Part shown: in pieces, positions 32,015 to 44,057 of the stretch | Layout of the letters: every line of letters begins with the position of its first letter | Position numbering within the stretch: the stretch's first letter is position 1 | Source of the DNA: Alisma plantago-aquatica | Lineage: Eukaryota; Streptophyta; Magnoliopsida; Alismatales; Alismataceae | DNA length: 64,000 nt | Assembly: GCA_963693085.1 (NCBI GenBank) | Contig: OY856409.1 | Location: 244,208,558-244,272,557 of the forward strand | Direction: 5' to 3' | Program-made: the position numbers and the translations under genes | The notes under the pieces: model-generated | The model's database searches: none | Told to the model about the DNA's origin: nothing | Seen by the model: only the letters and a program-made list of their open reading frames with translations

Positions 32015-33935
32015 TGATAACACCTTTTTTGGGGGTTATTTATGGCCTATATTTTTTTTGTAAAAACTACCCTCTAAACTATTTTTCCTATCAATTTTGT
32101 TATGTTTTGGACAAAACTAATCTACGCTACGCTTTGACCAATTTTGCACCCTTTTGCAGAGTTTTTCCTTATATTTCCACCAAAAAGACCTGTCCCGACC
32201 CATGAACGACGTTTACCTACATCAGCCCTCCTACCAATCAGCCGACATGCTCATTACCCATCGCGCATCAACCCGATACAGATACCACGTGACACGGGAG
32301 TGCCGCGCAAGGAAGCTCCGTTGGGTGATACGTCGTTTACCCGACAGGGAGTTGTACCCGCCACGACTACTCTCCCTATGAAGCGTGTCGCGCGATACAA
32401 GCCACCCACCGGCAGGCGCCCACCCATCACGGCCACCCGACACGCCTGCAACCTGGCACACACTGTGTCAGGCGAAATGCCTGTCGATCGTCCCCGATGC
32501 CGCGCTAGTGGAGCCGATGGAGGACACGTGGCAACCAGAGAACCGCAACTTCTTCCAATTGCTTCCTATAAATAACATCTACAGAACTTCGATGGGACGG
32601 GTCAAAACCCTAGCAAAAGCTAACCTTGGGAAGCTTCGGGAGCTACTGTGACACGTTCCAAGGGCGTACCGGGCGATACTAGGTGAGCACACCCCCTACT
32701 CGAGAGGGGTGAGAGTGGTTCACTTAGACCCCATCCCGGTAGCCACAGCAGCCCGATACGACCAAGAAGGTCACCCGATGTGTCGGGTTCCTAGATGGGC
32801 TCTTGCTCGAGACGGCTCGACTCTACACCCAATACATGGAACCCGATAACCTAAGTCATCTCTAACCCGACACGATATCGGTCCTGATAAGGAACACCTG
32901 TCATGGTGTGTCGCCCGAGAGGGCGGTATCCTGACCACGACCATATTGGGTAGGGTTCCTTCACCGATATGCTTGCCCGTCACGGCATACCACCCGACAG
33001 GGCTGGCCACCCGACACGAGCATGTTGACCAGAGCTCCCGCCCGGTATCGGGTTAGAGGTACCTTAGGGGGTCTACTGTTGTATGTCACCCTCCTAAATC
33101 AAGGAGGCGATACCTATCTTCCCTTTTTCAGTCAATTACTTTCTTTATTTACGTAATGTAACTAAACCTTTTATATAATGCTCATGCTAATGGAATTAGT
33201 GGAGTTTTAATACCTTCTGCTCTGTGTTTGGTCTCTTTTGTTGGATGATTTATTTTTAGCATCCGAACTCTAGCTTGTATGCTTGGATCATGTTTTGACC
33301 AGCTATCGAATCGTGTTTCCCGTTGCAACTCCCTCAAGAGAGGTGTTGTAACTCTAGCGTTTGGTCCGATCAGGGAGTACGAGAGTACCCAGGATTGGAG
33401 TTGCTTCAGTTATCCTTCCACTCCAACCTGAGTCCGCTACCCTTGAGAGAGGGAGTTGGTGCTTAGATGGAGGTACCCTCTTCAAGAGAAGGGGTACCGA
33501 ATGTTTTCTGCTGCCGCTTGTTATGCCGAAGTTTTCTTCCTTCATTCTTTACCTAGGCAATAGTGTTATCTCCTCGAGTTTTGTTGCACAAAATTCCTAA
33601 AAATTGATGAAATGCTAAAACCTTAAATCTTCCTTGTAACTCCAGTTGGGGATAGCTTTTTCTTTATAACACCTTCTTGTAGCATTTTTGTCTCCATTTA
33701 TTCTGTTGTTTACCGTTCTTGATCTACCGTTCCCTTGGGAACATTTTCTTATCCGTCTTTTACTGAAGTGTAGAGTGTTGATTCCGAGTTCTTAGCACAA
33801 CCACCCTTGTCCCTGTGGTTCGACCCCGATCACTACTTCGGACCCCATTATCGTTGCGGGGGCCTAAGAGTCAGGTTATTTAAAAGTCTGAATGCTTCAA
33901 TCTGCTCCTTTTGGACGCGCGATTTAGGCCGGTCA
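32015..33935 (+). repeat. Athila 3' LTR (1,921 bp)
   Basis: Starts TGATAACACC and ends GGCCGGTCA, followed by GTAGG (33,936-33,940). It aligns with the 5' LTR throughout with scattered substitutions and small indels. G-box CACGTG at 32,525-32,530 and TATAAATA at 32,567-32,574. Like the 5' LTR it holds an uninterrupted 143-codon frame (32,144-32,575) without a convincing ATG. Confidence 0.95.
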
Positions 33936-34986
33936 GTAGGTGACCTACATGCATGAGAAGTTGACCATGGAATGTGAGAACTAAATTTGTAGCTTTTCAC
34001 CGATATCTAAGAATGACATGCCTAAATTTGAGCCTTGTAGAAAGAATCATGCTAGAGGTGCGTAGAAAGGTAACAACTAGTTGTAATATTACAAAATTCA
34101 AGGAGAAACATGAATAATCATAAATGTTATGTTTTCCATGAATATTTCCTTTGAATCAAAAAGCCTAACATCAGATTTCAAGTTGTATGCATTGAATAAA
34201 ATGGCAATTTGTGATGGATTATCGTTGTATATGGCTTTATATTTTTTGCATAAAATATTTATGAATTTGTGTGATGGGTTATAATTTTATATAGTGTTAT
34301 AATTTTTTCATATAGAATTTATGAATCTTTGTTGTAGTTAAATCTAAAGGCACGGGCAGTACACCCTAATTTTGCAATAATATTCTAAATATCAGGAAAG
34401 ATGATTATATTATTTGATTTATTTAAATTATGAATTCAAGATGATAAATGGAAAACTCTCTTTGGTAGATTTAAATATGTTCAATTCATCCATTTCAAGT
34501 AAAATACAATGCAAATTATTTGTAACTCAATTGTAGTATATATCTTTTTAATGTTTTAGAAATATCCAGATTGTTTCAATATGAAATATGTACATAAATT
34601 TTGGAAGTTAGATTGCCATGCACATTTTACTAATGTTTAAATAAGTTCATCGTATATTGTATACAAGATAATTTTTAGTAAGATCAAATTTAATACATAA
34701 CTCAAAAAGAATATGGAATGATTTCATTGTAGGCTTAAGATAAGAAAATTTTAGCAGATCATTGTATCATAAAAGTAAAGAGTAAATTAGATATTAAATG
34801 CCTTAAACATGGTAGACTTAGTCCACAACATATCTCTCCATGGAGGAAACAAATTACTCATAAGTAGATGCCAAATTAGGGTTTAAGAATGTGATGGGGG
34901 TACGAGGAGTAAAACCCATCAAGGACAACATGATGAATATTACAAGGGTATATAACACAAATTGGAGAGTATAGTGATACAAAGTG
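33936..34986. other. Host flank: GTAGG duplication, repeat remnant, AT-rich DNA
   Basis: GTAGG (33,936-33,940) is the right-hand target duplication. 33,941-34,020 resumes the ~504-bp tandem repeat (CTACATGCATGAG, GCTTTTCACC). The rest is AT-rich with no gene. AAGTG at 34,982-34,986 is the left target duplication of the next element. Confidence 0.7.
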
Positions 34987-37900
34987 TGTAACATACTGAA
35001 ACCTAGAACCTAATCCTATTTCAAGGTTAATAGGTTAGAGACCTTAGTTTTAAGGCTTAGCCAAACAAGGATAAAGATGTACACATTAATAGTTAATTGA
35101 AACCCTAACATGTTAATGTATACATAAATCACCCTCACATGTAGACATATAAATAAATATTACCTACTACCTTCAAATTAATCATAAGATCAATGGAGGG
35201 TATGTAGGATATGTCACATGAGGTAATATTGTGCATAAAAGGACAATGTGTCCATAATTGAGAATAATGATACATAATTTGACTGAATGTGAAATAAATA
35301 AACTTATGTGAGAAAATGATAGACTATATTAGTTCTAGATCATTCCTTAGCCTTTTGGAGCAAGTAAGAGAAAAAGGGATGAATAATAATGCTATTAACA
35401 TGTTAATGAGATATTGATTTATTTAACATGAGAAATAGTGGAAATAATGGATAATGGGCTAAAATTAATAAAAGAAGAAGTAATTGGATAAGAATAACAT
35501 CAAATTCATTTTCTTTGAGTTCAAGTTTACTTGAATGATGAATTTCACAAATTTAGGATAATAATAATCATATCTATTTTATTTAGAAAAGAAAAGGTGT
35601 TTTTCCTCCAAAATATAAAGTGAAATACTTAAGGACTCCAAAAGTGGAAAATAATCTTAGATTCATTATCTACATATTAAAATATGTCTTTGGGTGAATT
35701 TCACTCAATTTGAAGATTATTTAATTAAAAGATGAAATTAGGAGAGAGAAAGTGTGTAGAACCTTCAAAATATTAAATAAATGTACGAATAACTTTAACA
35801 TGTGAAATTAAGGGCAAATTCATATCCAACATATCTAATGTGACCTGTGGTTAAAGTTTCATCAAATTTGGAGAATCCCAGAGACATTAATGCATGAAGA
35901 AAGAGAAAATGAGATTTGCCAATTTAATGAATCAAAAATTTTGAAATATGAAATCTAATTGCATAATTGGAATCTATATGCCTTAATTGGCCTCTTTGCA
36001 AAATTTTGACCAATTTGGAGTTTATTTGCAACTTCAAAAGAAGAAAGAGAAAAAGAGAAATTAATGCATCCACACCTTATTCCAATTTGATTGGGAGTGT
36101 TATTTAATCCGTCATGCGGTCAATTTTCTTATTTTTGATTTCATGTGGATTTTGGACCATCAGATTGAAGATTGAATAGCTCACACCCATCCTCTACCTT
36201 GCGCCCAAGATGGCAAGCATGTGGTTTAGATGAATATCTCTGAATCATGATTTCTCCCTATGTGGGTAAGTGTTTCTTGAATTTTTTTTGCCAATAGATC
36301 TATGAGAAAGTTCTGCTCAAAATGATCCCTAATTCGTGCAATTTTTTTGTATATTTGGGAAATGCCCAAAACTTGGCTCCCAAGCTTCTCGATCCCTTTT
36401 GGCTTACAATCGTATACACCCTCTCACCTATAAATAGGGGTACTCCCCACACCATTAACCCTAGAGGAATTATCCTCTGGACTCAATTGCTTCTTTGCTC
36501 ATGTTTATCACTATCGACAGTTGTGATCTATGTTTGGGCTTGCGGCAGATACCATTCCTTTTTCTCATCACCTCTGTGCAATTGTGGTTGGTTGTAAGTT
36601 CCTCAACCTCCCCTCTTTCTGTTTCAGCTCTAGTTTTGTTAACCATTGAGTATCCTGGTTTTGCTCAATTTCACTCATGCGAGCAGCATCAGCTGCTCTA
36701 GCCATGGTGTCAGGGGTGAGGGGGAAACAATTCCTCAAGTTGTTTTACGCAATTACCCTCCTCTATTCTTCTCTCCTTGCTTTCTCGCACAGGGGTAATA
36801 CAAAATTTTGACCCAGTTTTCTATTTGCTTTGACGAGGCCACACGAGCTTTGACCGATGACTTGGAGGCCTCCTATTCGACCAACTCATTGTGGCCTCTC
36901 TCTCTCTCTCACAATGGAAGTAATGACGTGGACTTTCCTGATTGGATGATTTTTGAAAATAAATAACTAATTATTTCTAGCTTAGAAAAAATATAACAAA
37001 ATATGATTTGGAATAAATAAAATGAGCTTTCTAATGGTACTAGTTTTGTTGCCAATCTAATGTTGTAAATATGTGATTTTAATTAATTTTCCTAAATAAG
37101 TAATAACCTCTAAAATTCATAACTAAATATTTAAAAGTCAAAAAAATATAATAAAATATGTTTTAAACTCAAAAAGAGATAACTTAAAATATGGCATGGT
37201 TTTGGTAACCTAATTCACTAAAATTAAAAAGGCGATTTTTAGGGTATTGAATAATTAATGTAAACCCAACCCTAATTCTACATATATTGTCATTGGTGTT
37301 TTGGATAATTAGGCTTGGATCTTAGACTGACTTTGGACTATTTAGATTCTTCAATAAGGTATGCTTGCATCCATCTATTTCTATATTGAGCAATTTCTAA
37401 TTCTTCTCTCTGAATGTATGTGTGCATCCCCTATTATTGCTTTTGAGCAATTCACCTATTTTCATCTCTCTCTTGGTCCTATGGACAATCAACCTACACA
37501 ATATTCTTTCTTTTGAAAATGATGGTTCATGTGAACTACTTTATTATGGTACTGGTCTTGTGATCATATTTGGACATTCTCTTGGTATTTTCTTATGCTT
37601 TGTTCATGATGGAACCCAATTTCTTGTTATGAGCCCACTTTGAGGTGGATGCTCATGATGGTCACTTTTTCGGTGACTACTCTGAACAATCTAACTATAA
37701 TTTTTACATGCCTCTCTATTAAGCATGTGATGTGACTCATTAGCCCTAGAGTAGTGTAATTGCTTTGGTTTTTGGGTTATATGTCCTTATTATATTTTTG
37801 GGATGGAGATTATGTGTCCCATACCCGGGTTTCAAGTTTATGAGGCTTGGCCCACACATTTCATATATTGGGAAGTTTGGTTATGTGCTATTCTCTATCA

Positions 37901-38596
37901 GGTTTCAAGTTTATGAGGCTTGGCCACCATTGTTATTTATATCGTTTAGTGCTATGCTTATCTCACATACATGCAAGTTGTTATTATAATGATGGATTAT
38001 TTACCCAAAAAGATTATGTGTGCTTTTGTGGCACCACTTTTATTCTTGATTTGATGGCAAGTATCTCTTTTATTGTGATTCATTTCTTTTATTCTTGATT
38101 GGGTAGTCTTTATCTTTCTATGGGAAGCCTTTTTACTCGATGTCCTTTTATTCCATAAATTGGTCAACTCTATTTAGTATGCACAAACCAACTTTTTGTT
38201 GATGTTATCTTTTCTTTTCCTTTTGTGGGGTATGCTTCCAACTCAAGGTGCTGGACTATGAGAAGGAAATCAAGGTGGACCTGGACCACAACATGTGTAG
38301 CTAAAACTTCATGGGAGACTTGCTTCAATTTGTTAGGTGATCCTCAGCTAGTCCTTATGTTTAGTTAGTCTTTCCTTTTATTTCTCCCTGCATGATGAAT
38401 GATAGTGATGATAACAAGCCTTTTAATAGTTAGATACATCTTTAAATTCTGCTTCTACTTTGGTGTTATGATACATTCATATTGAATAAATTTGTTATCA
38501 TCCTTTTTAAGGATAAATTATATCAGTGTTTGATTTGATATGTTGTCTTTTTATTTTAGTAGGGAATGGTTCCCCTATGGGATCCCACTCCTTATA
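34987..38596 (+). repeat. Element A 5' LTR (3,610 bp)
   Basis: TGTAACATACTG...CACTCCTTATA; the last bases correspond to CTTACA of the 3' LTR. It is AT-rich at the left, with a GC-richer block at 36,170-36,930 that contains TATAAATAGG (36,429) and is the likely promoter/leader. The 3' part has GTAACTAATT-type AT-rich sequence and a conserved ...GGGATCCCACTCCTTA end. Confidence 0.9.
36429..36438 (+). promoter_or_regulatory. Element A LTR TATA box
   Basis: TATAAATAGG after CACCC; conserved in the 3' LTR as TATAAATAGG at 41,485-41,494. Placed about 60% of the way back from the LTR 3' end, so the RNA leader would be unusually long (~2.1 kb). Confidence 0.5.
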
Positions 38597-38599
38597 TCA

Positions 38600-38612
38600 T
38601 GGTATCAGAGCC
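38600..38612 (+). other. Primer binding site (tRNA-iMet type)
   Basis: TGGTATCAGAGCC, three bases after the 5' LTR end. Complementary to the 3' end of initiator tRNA-Met, the usual primer for chromovirus-like gypsy and many copia elements. Confidence 0.9.
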
Positions 38613-38721
38613 AGTGGTTGTCACTTATCTAACTATTTCAATCTTATATCCCTTAGGATGTTTACCTTTTTTCATAGGTTGCTTGTACCTAGTACCCTTG
38701 CCTTGTGCAGACAAAACCCTC

Positions 38722-39879
38722 ATGGCAGGAGATAACTCACATGTTGACAACCTATCTAGCTATGAGACACCCCATAACCTTAGGTCTAGGATGGTAAGGA
38801 TGGATCCACGCTTTACCACTCTAGTGACTTAAGGTACTCCTCTGACTGGAAGTGGACCATCAGTAGGTCAAGAAACCCCAACCTCTGCTAGTGCGGGTGT
38901 AGTCATCTCTCCTAAGCAAGAGTTGGCCATGTTTTGACAACTTTTTTCCACAACCATGGCAGGGAAGATGAACAACCCACTTGTATCTGATAAGCCAAAG
39001 GAGTATTCCATAATGGAATTCATGAAGATAAAACCACCCTCCTTTAAGGGTGAAGGTGAAATAGATATGGTCAACAAAGATGATGATTGGGTGCTAGCCA
39101 TGGAGAGAACTTTTGATGGTATGGCATGTCCTCCACACTAGAAGGTTAGATTTGCTTCATATGTTCTGGATGGACCCACTCGAGTTTGGTGGAATGCGAT
39201 AGCAAGGACTCGTGATGTCTCTAGAACGACCTAGAAGTAGTTTTTGGTGCTTTTTCATGGGAAGTACATCTGCACTACTGCCCTAAAGAAGAAGGAGGTT
39301 GAGTTCTATAGTTTGAAGCAAGGTTCATTGATTGTTTCTGCTTATATGCAAAAGTTCTTGTTGCTTGATAGATATTCTTATGGACTTAGTGAAGAACGTA
39401 GGGATGACCTATATCTGTAAGGACTCAACTACAATGTGGGACATGCTCTTATCCCACAACTTCCTCTGACCTTTCAGCAGCAGGTAGATAAAGATTTGGC
39501 TGTGGAGCTTTACCTAGGGTTTCAATCCAGGCAGTTTGACAAGAAGAGGAATCCCTCAGGAGATGATCAGATTAGAGACAGGTGTGTTGAGTGCAATGGT
39601 TACCATCCTCTAGGGAAGTGCTCTCAAGATAAGAATCAAGCAAAATATCAACCTGACTTCTGATTTGTGTGCCATCATTACAATGAACCCAAACATATTC
39701 ACCCTAGATGCCCTCAGCTTCATAATGTTCATGCAACAGCACAACAAAAACAACCTCAGATACCTCTTCAAAATAATGTCAACAATAAAGGAAGACTTGT
39801 GGAAAGACGTGTTGGAAGAGTTTTTGCTTTGGATGGACAAGAAGTTTATGATGATGATCATTTTGAAGGTAACCCTTAG
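38722..39879 (+). pseudogene. Element A gag, degenerate
   Basis: Capsid/nucleocapsid protein of the gag-only family. The ATG at 38,722 begins MAGDNSHVDNLSSYETP. The capsid homology starts with YSIMEFMKIKPPSFKGEGE (about 39,004), then ASYVLDGPTRVWWN, KKKEVEFYSLKQGSL and LIPQLPLTFQQQ. The zinc region has CVECNGYHPLGKC and a damaged CCHC knuckle CHHYNEPKHIHPRC, in which the second Cys is replaced by Tyr. The C-terminus RVFALDGQEVYDDD ends at TAG 39,877-39,879. Stops at about 38,830, 38,938, 39,139, 39,230, 39,418 and 39,661 and probable frame slips near 39,200 make it inactive. It is followed after ~160 bp by the polypurine tract, leaving no room for pol. Confidence 0.88.
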
Positions 39880-40037
39880 TCCCATTAGACTTTAAATTTA
39901 TGTTTCCTTTTGCATGATACCTTAGTGGCTATCATTTGTACCTATAGAGTGGTTTGACTTTTTAAGATGAATCTTTTAAGGGGTGGTAGATAGTTTTTTG
40001 TTAGATTTAGATGTTTAGATTTTTAGGACAAAATCCC

Positions 40038-40054
40038 TTTAAGGGGTGGTATGT
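40038..40054 (+). other. Polypurine tract, element A
   Basis: TTTAAGGGGTGGTATGT abuts the TGTAACATAC start of the 3' LTR. The same AAGGGGTGGT also occurs upstream at about 39,977-39,987 after TTTTAAGG, a duplicated tract. Confidence 0.8.
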
Positions 40055-42228
40055 TGTAACATACTGAAACCTAGAATCTATTCCAAGGTTAATAGGTTAG
40101 AGACCTTAGACTTTGGGTTTATCCAAACAAGGATAAAGATATACACAGTAGTAGTTAATCAAAACCCTAGCATGTTAATGCATAAATAAATCACCCTAAC
40201 ATGTAGACATATAAATAAATATTACATAATACCTTCAAATTGATCATAAGAGCAATGAAGGGTAAATAGGATATGTCACTTAAGGTAATAATGTGCATAA
40301 AATGACAAGGTGTCCATAATTGATAATAGTGATACATAATTCAACTAAAAATTAAATAAATAAACTTATGTGAGAAAATAAAAGACTAGATTCGTACTAT
40401 ATCATTCCTTAGCATTTTGGAGCAAGGAAGAGAAAAAGGGATGAATAATAATGCTTTAAACATGTTAATGAGATATTGATTTATTTAACATGAGAAATAG
40501 TGGAAATAATGGATAATGAGATAAAATTAATAAAAGAAGATGTAATTGGATAACAATAACTTCATATTTGTTTTCTTTGAGTTCAAGTTTACTTGAATGA
40601 CAAGTTTCAAAAATTTAGGATAATAATAATCATATCTATTTTATTTAGAAAAGAAAAGGTGTTTTATCCAAAATATAAAATAAAGTACTTAATGACTCCA
40701 AAAGTGAAAAATAATCTTAGATTTGTGATCTACATACTAAAATATTCTTTTGGGTGAGCATTCATTCAATTTGGATAATATTTGATTAAAAGATGAAATC
40801 AGGAGAGAGAGTGTGTAGAACCTTCAAAATATTAATTAAATGTACAAAAAACTTTAGCATGTGAAACTAATGGAAAATTCATATCCAACATATCTAATAT
40901 GACTTGTGGGTGAAGTTTCATCAAATTTGGAGAATCCTAGAGCCATTAATGCAAGAGGAATGAGAAAATGAGATTTGTCAATCTAATGAATCGAAAGTTT
41001 CAAATATGAAATCTAATTAAGTAATCATAATCTACATGCCTTAATTGGCCTTTGTGAAAAATTTCATCTAATTTGGAGTTTATTTGCACCCTCAAAAGAG
41101 GAAAGAGAAAAAGAGAAATTAATGCATCCACACCTTATCCAATTTGATTGGGAGTGTTATTTAATCTGTCACGTGGACAATTTTCTTATTTTTTATTTTG
41201 TGTGCATTTTAGGCCGTCATATTGAAGATTGGATGGCTCACATTTGTCCTCTACCTCGCGCCCAAGATGGCAAGCAGGTGGTTTAGAAGAATATCTTTGA
41301 ATCGGGATTTCTCCCTCTGTGGTAAAGTGTTTCTCGAAATTTTTTTTCCAATAGATCCGTGAGAAAATTCTTGTCAAAATGATCCCTAATTTGTGCAGTT
41401 TTGTTGTGTATTTGGTAAATGCCAAAAAATGGGTTCCAAGCTTCTCGGTCCCTTTTAGCTTACAATCGTATACACCCTCTCACTTATAAATAGGGGTACT
41501 CCCTGCACCGCTAACCCTAGAGTAGTTGTTCTCTTAACTCAATTGCTTCTTTGCTTGTGTTTATCATTTTCGATGATCGTGATCTATATTTGGGCTTCTG
41601 ACAGATACCATTCCTTCTGATCATCACCTCTGTGCAATTGTGGTTGGTTGTAAGTTCCTCAACCTCCCGTCTTTCTATTTCGGATCTAGTTTTGTCTAAC
41701 CATCGAGTATCATAGTTTTTCTCAATTTCTCTCATGCAAGCAGTAGAAACTACTCTGGACATGGCATCAGGGTGAGGGTGAAACAATTCCCCAAGTTATT
41801 TTACACAATTACCCCTCTGCTCTTCTTCTCTCCTTGTTTTCTCACACAGAGGTAATACGGTACTTCGACCCGATTTTCTGTTTGCTTTGACGAGGCCAGT
41901 GATCTTTGATTGATGATTTAGTTGCTATTGGTCCAACTCATTGCGGCCACTCTCCTTTCCCTCTATCCCCTCTCGTAATGGAAGTAACGATGTGGATTTT
42001 CCTGATTGGGCGATTTTTGAAAATTCATAACTAATTATTTCTAGCTTAGAAAAATATAATAAAATATGATCTGGAATCATAATAGATTTCTTATAGTACT
42101 ATTTTGTTGCCAAATTCTAATGTCGTAAATATGTAATTTTAATGGATTTTTTTTTGGTGAAGTTAGGAGATCATATTATTCATCCCACCCTCCTCTTGCA
42201 GGAAACGCAAAATTATTTAAAACAATTC

Positions 42229-42872
42229 CTACTTGAAATTGAAATGTGGTAGGAATCCTACCATTACAAAAGGGAAAGGGAAGGGGATGACCCATGGGTC
42301 GAGGAGAGGATTCATGTATATACGATCCTCCAAACTATTTTTGTAGTGGTGCTTGGCCAGAGAATCACTCAGATGGACCATATCTCTTTTGACTTTGAAA
42401 AGTCGATATTCTGGATGTTTGTGGCTCTCTTTATCGATCAACGAGACCCAGGGTTGAAGGGCAGGTATTAAGCCCCCTATTCAGTTGCTGCCTTTACAGC
42501 AATAGCGTTGTCCGACATAATAAGAAGACCACTCATGCTTGAAGGGTCTTTGGCCTGTAAAGCTAGCAGGATCACGCGAAGATCATCTTCTGTAACAGAA
42601 GATATTATTATGTTTTGAGCAAAGTCCCTAATCCATCTTCCATCCCAATCCAGAGTCACGACAACTATGGTTGCTTTTGTTCCATGAACTGTTGCATCCA
42701 CCAGAACTAGACGGTCTCCCTGAGTTAGATTCTCCCAGGGAGCTTCTTCATGTTCTCCATTGCCATTTCTTCCAGGTTTAGAAGATATGTCTTTATTGTT
42801 CATAGTCATTTGAATAACATCTGCTTCGACTATTTGACGACTAGTTGGGATTAGGATCCTCTCAAACACCAT
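42229..42872 (-). pseudogene. LINE RNase H domain (degenerate)
   Basis: C-terminal RNase H of a plant L1. 42,477-42,872 shows LVLVDATVHGTKATIVVVTL with the first catalytic Asp, GRWIRDFAQN, the TEDDLRVILLALQ helix with the Glu, and IMSDNAIAVKAA with the second Asp. After a stop, 42,229-42,441 adds the last helix region (RDMVHLSDSLAKH). Such RNase H domains occur in a subset of plant L1 LINEs and would remove RNA from the cDNA hybrid. At least one stop (near 42,474) and a likely frame break separate the halves. Confidence 0.85.
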
Positions 42873-42887
42873 AGTATTTCTAGCTTT

Positions 42888-44057
42888 CTAAATGATCCAG
42901 CACATAATGGCAAATTTGGCTGAATGGGTTGTCATCCTCAGGATATTGCTTTGAAGACAATCCATCCAGTTGTTTGTATTGATGGTAGGAGGAGAGAATT
43001 GTGTTGACTTCATATTCCACACTTCATTGGCATACGAGCAGTTCCAGAGAGCGTGCGTCGTCGTTTCTTCAGTAGCTTCACATCTAGGACAGATAGCATT
43101 ATTGGTGAGTTGGCATTGCAGTCTCCTCACATTTGTCATGATGGATCCATGAGAAACTGTCTAGATAAAAGTTTTCACTCTTCTCGGGACCTTCAACTTC
43201 TAGATATCCCTCCAAAGGCCCTGGTTAGAGTCCTGGTCACTTCCACAAATCTTGTAGTAGGCATCTCCAGTCTGATAATAACCCCTGGTGTCACCCGTCC
43301 AACTCCAGTTATCATCTCCCTTTCCAGGAGATGGTGGTGGAAGATGAGAAATTTGGTTGACGCAGTCAGTAGGTAGGTATAGGCTTAAGAACTTGAGATC
43401 CCAGCTCCCTAAAAGATTAACTACACTGGATACTTTCATATCATTGATGCTGTTATCAATGGGTTTTATGAGGATATCTCCCAGCATGTCATAGCCCGAT
43501 ACCCATTTGTCTTCCCAGACTGACGTGTTGTTTCCATTATTGATAATTTTGATGCTATGTTCTTTGACAAAATCGAAGCTCGGGTAGATACTCCTCCAGA
43601 AAGGTGTAGCTCGCCCACCTCTCTGGCCACTATAGTTCATGTACTTATTGTTCAATCCTATCTTCCAAAGTGAATCGTTATTGTTCAGAAATCTCCAGGC
43701 GTTCTTCCAAATAAGAGCTTTGTTCCAGTCTCCCATATATTTAATACCAAGACCCCCAGCCTCCATAGGAGTACATACTTTCTTCTAGGCGACCAGTGAT
43801 AGAGGCTTTGAATTGTTACTCCCTCCCCACAAGAATTTGTGAATCAGTCTATCTAGTTTATTACAGACACTAGTTGGTATCTTGGCCGTTTGCATCACAT
43901 AGGAAGGAAGTGAGGTGAAGACTACCTTAACCAAGCAGACCCGACCAGCAAAGGATAGGGTTTTAGCCGCCCAGCCATTAATTCGAGCCTTTATGCCATT
44001 AATGAGAAATGAGTAGGTCTCCTTGTTCACTCTGCTATGAAGAAGAGGGACTCCCAA
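42888..44057 (-). pseudogene. LINE RT C-terminus and zinc finger (degenerate)
   Basis: Read on the minus strand: 43,785-44,057 has the RT thumb/connection (GVPLLHSRVNKETYSFLING, INGWAAKTLSFAGRVCLVK, YVMQTAKIP); 43,200-43,766 has MEAGGLGIKYMGDWNKALIW, WRFLNNNDSLW and SVWEDKWVSG; and 42,888-43,139 has the zinc-finger block ICPRCEATEETTTHALWNC (CX2C...H...C). Single stops separate the three segments. The RT catalytic core is missing because of 5' truncation. Confidence 0.88.

Larger units (their letters stand above)
13490..33935 (+). mobile_element. Full-length Athila-type Ty3/gypsy retrotransposon
   Basis: A 20.4-kb insertion bounded by TG...CA LTRs and a GTAGG target duplication. Without the nested 4.17-kb insertion at 18,051-22,215 it would be about 16.3 kb. 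Order: 5' LTR, tRNA-Asp-type primer site, gag, protease, RT, RNase H, integrase, a regulatory-looking non-coding stretch, an extra coding region (ATHILA-type domain followed by a Ulp1/C48-like domain), a polypurine tract and the 3' LTR. The gypsy domain order (integrase after RNase H), the primer site and the ATHILA-type domain place it in the Athila lineage. All ORFs carry nonsense codons. The LTRs look roughly 93-95% alike by eye, so this is not a very recent insertion. Confidence 0.95.

Noticed and set aside
38600..38612. tRNA gene fragment
   Set aside because: The match to tRNA-Met is the 13-bp primer binding site only, placed right after an LTR.
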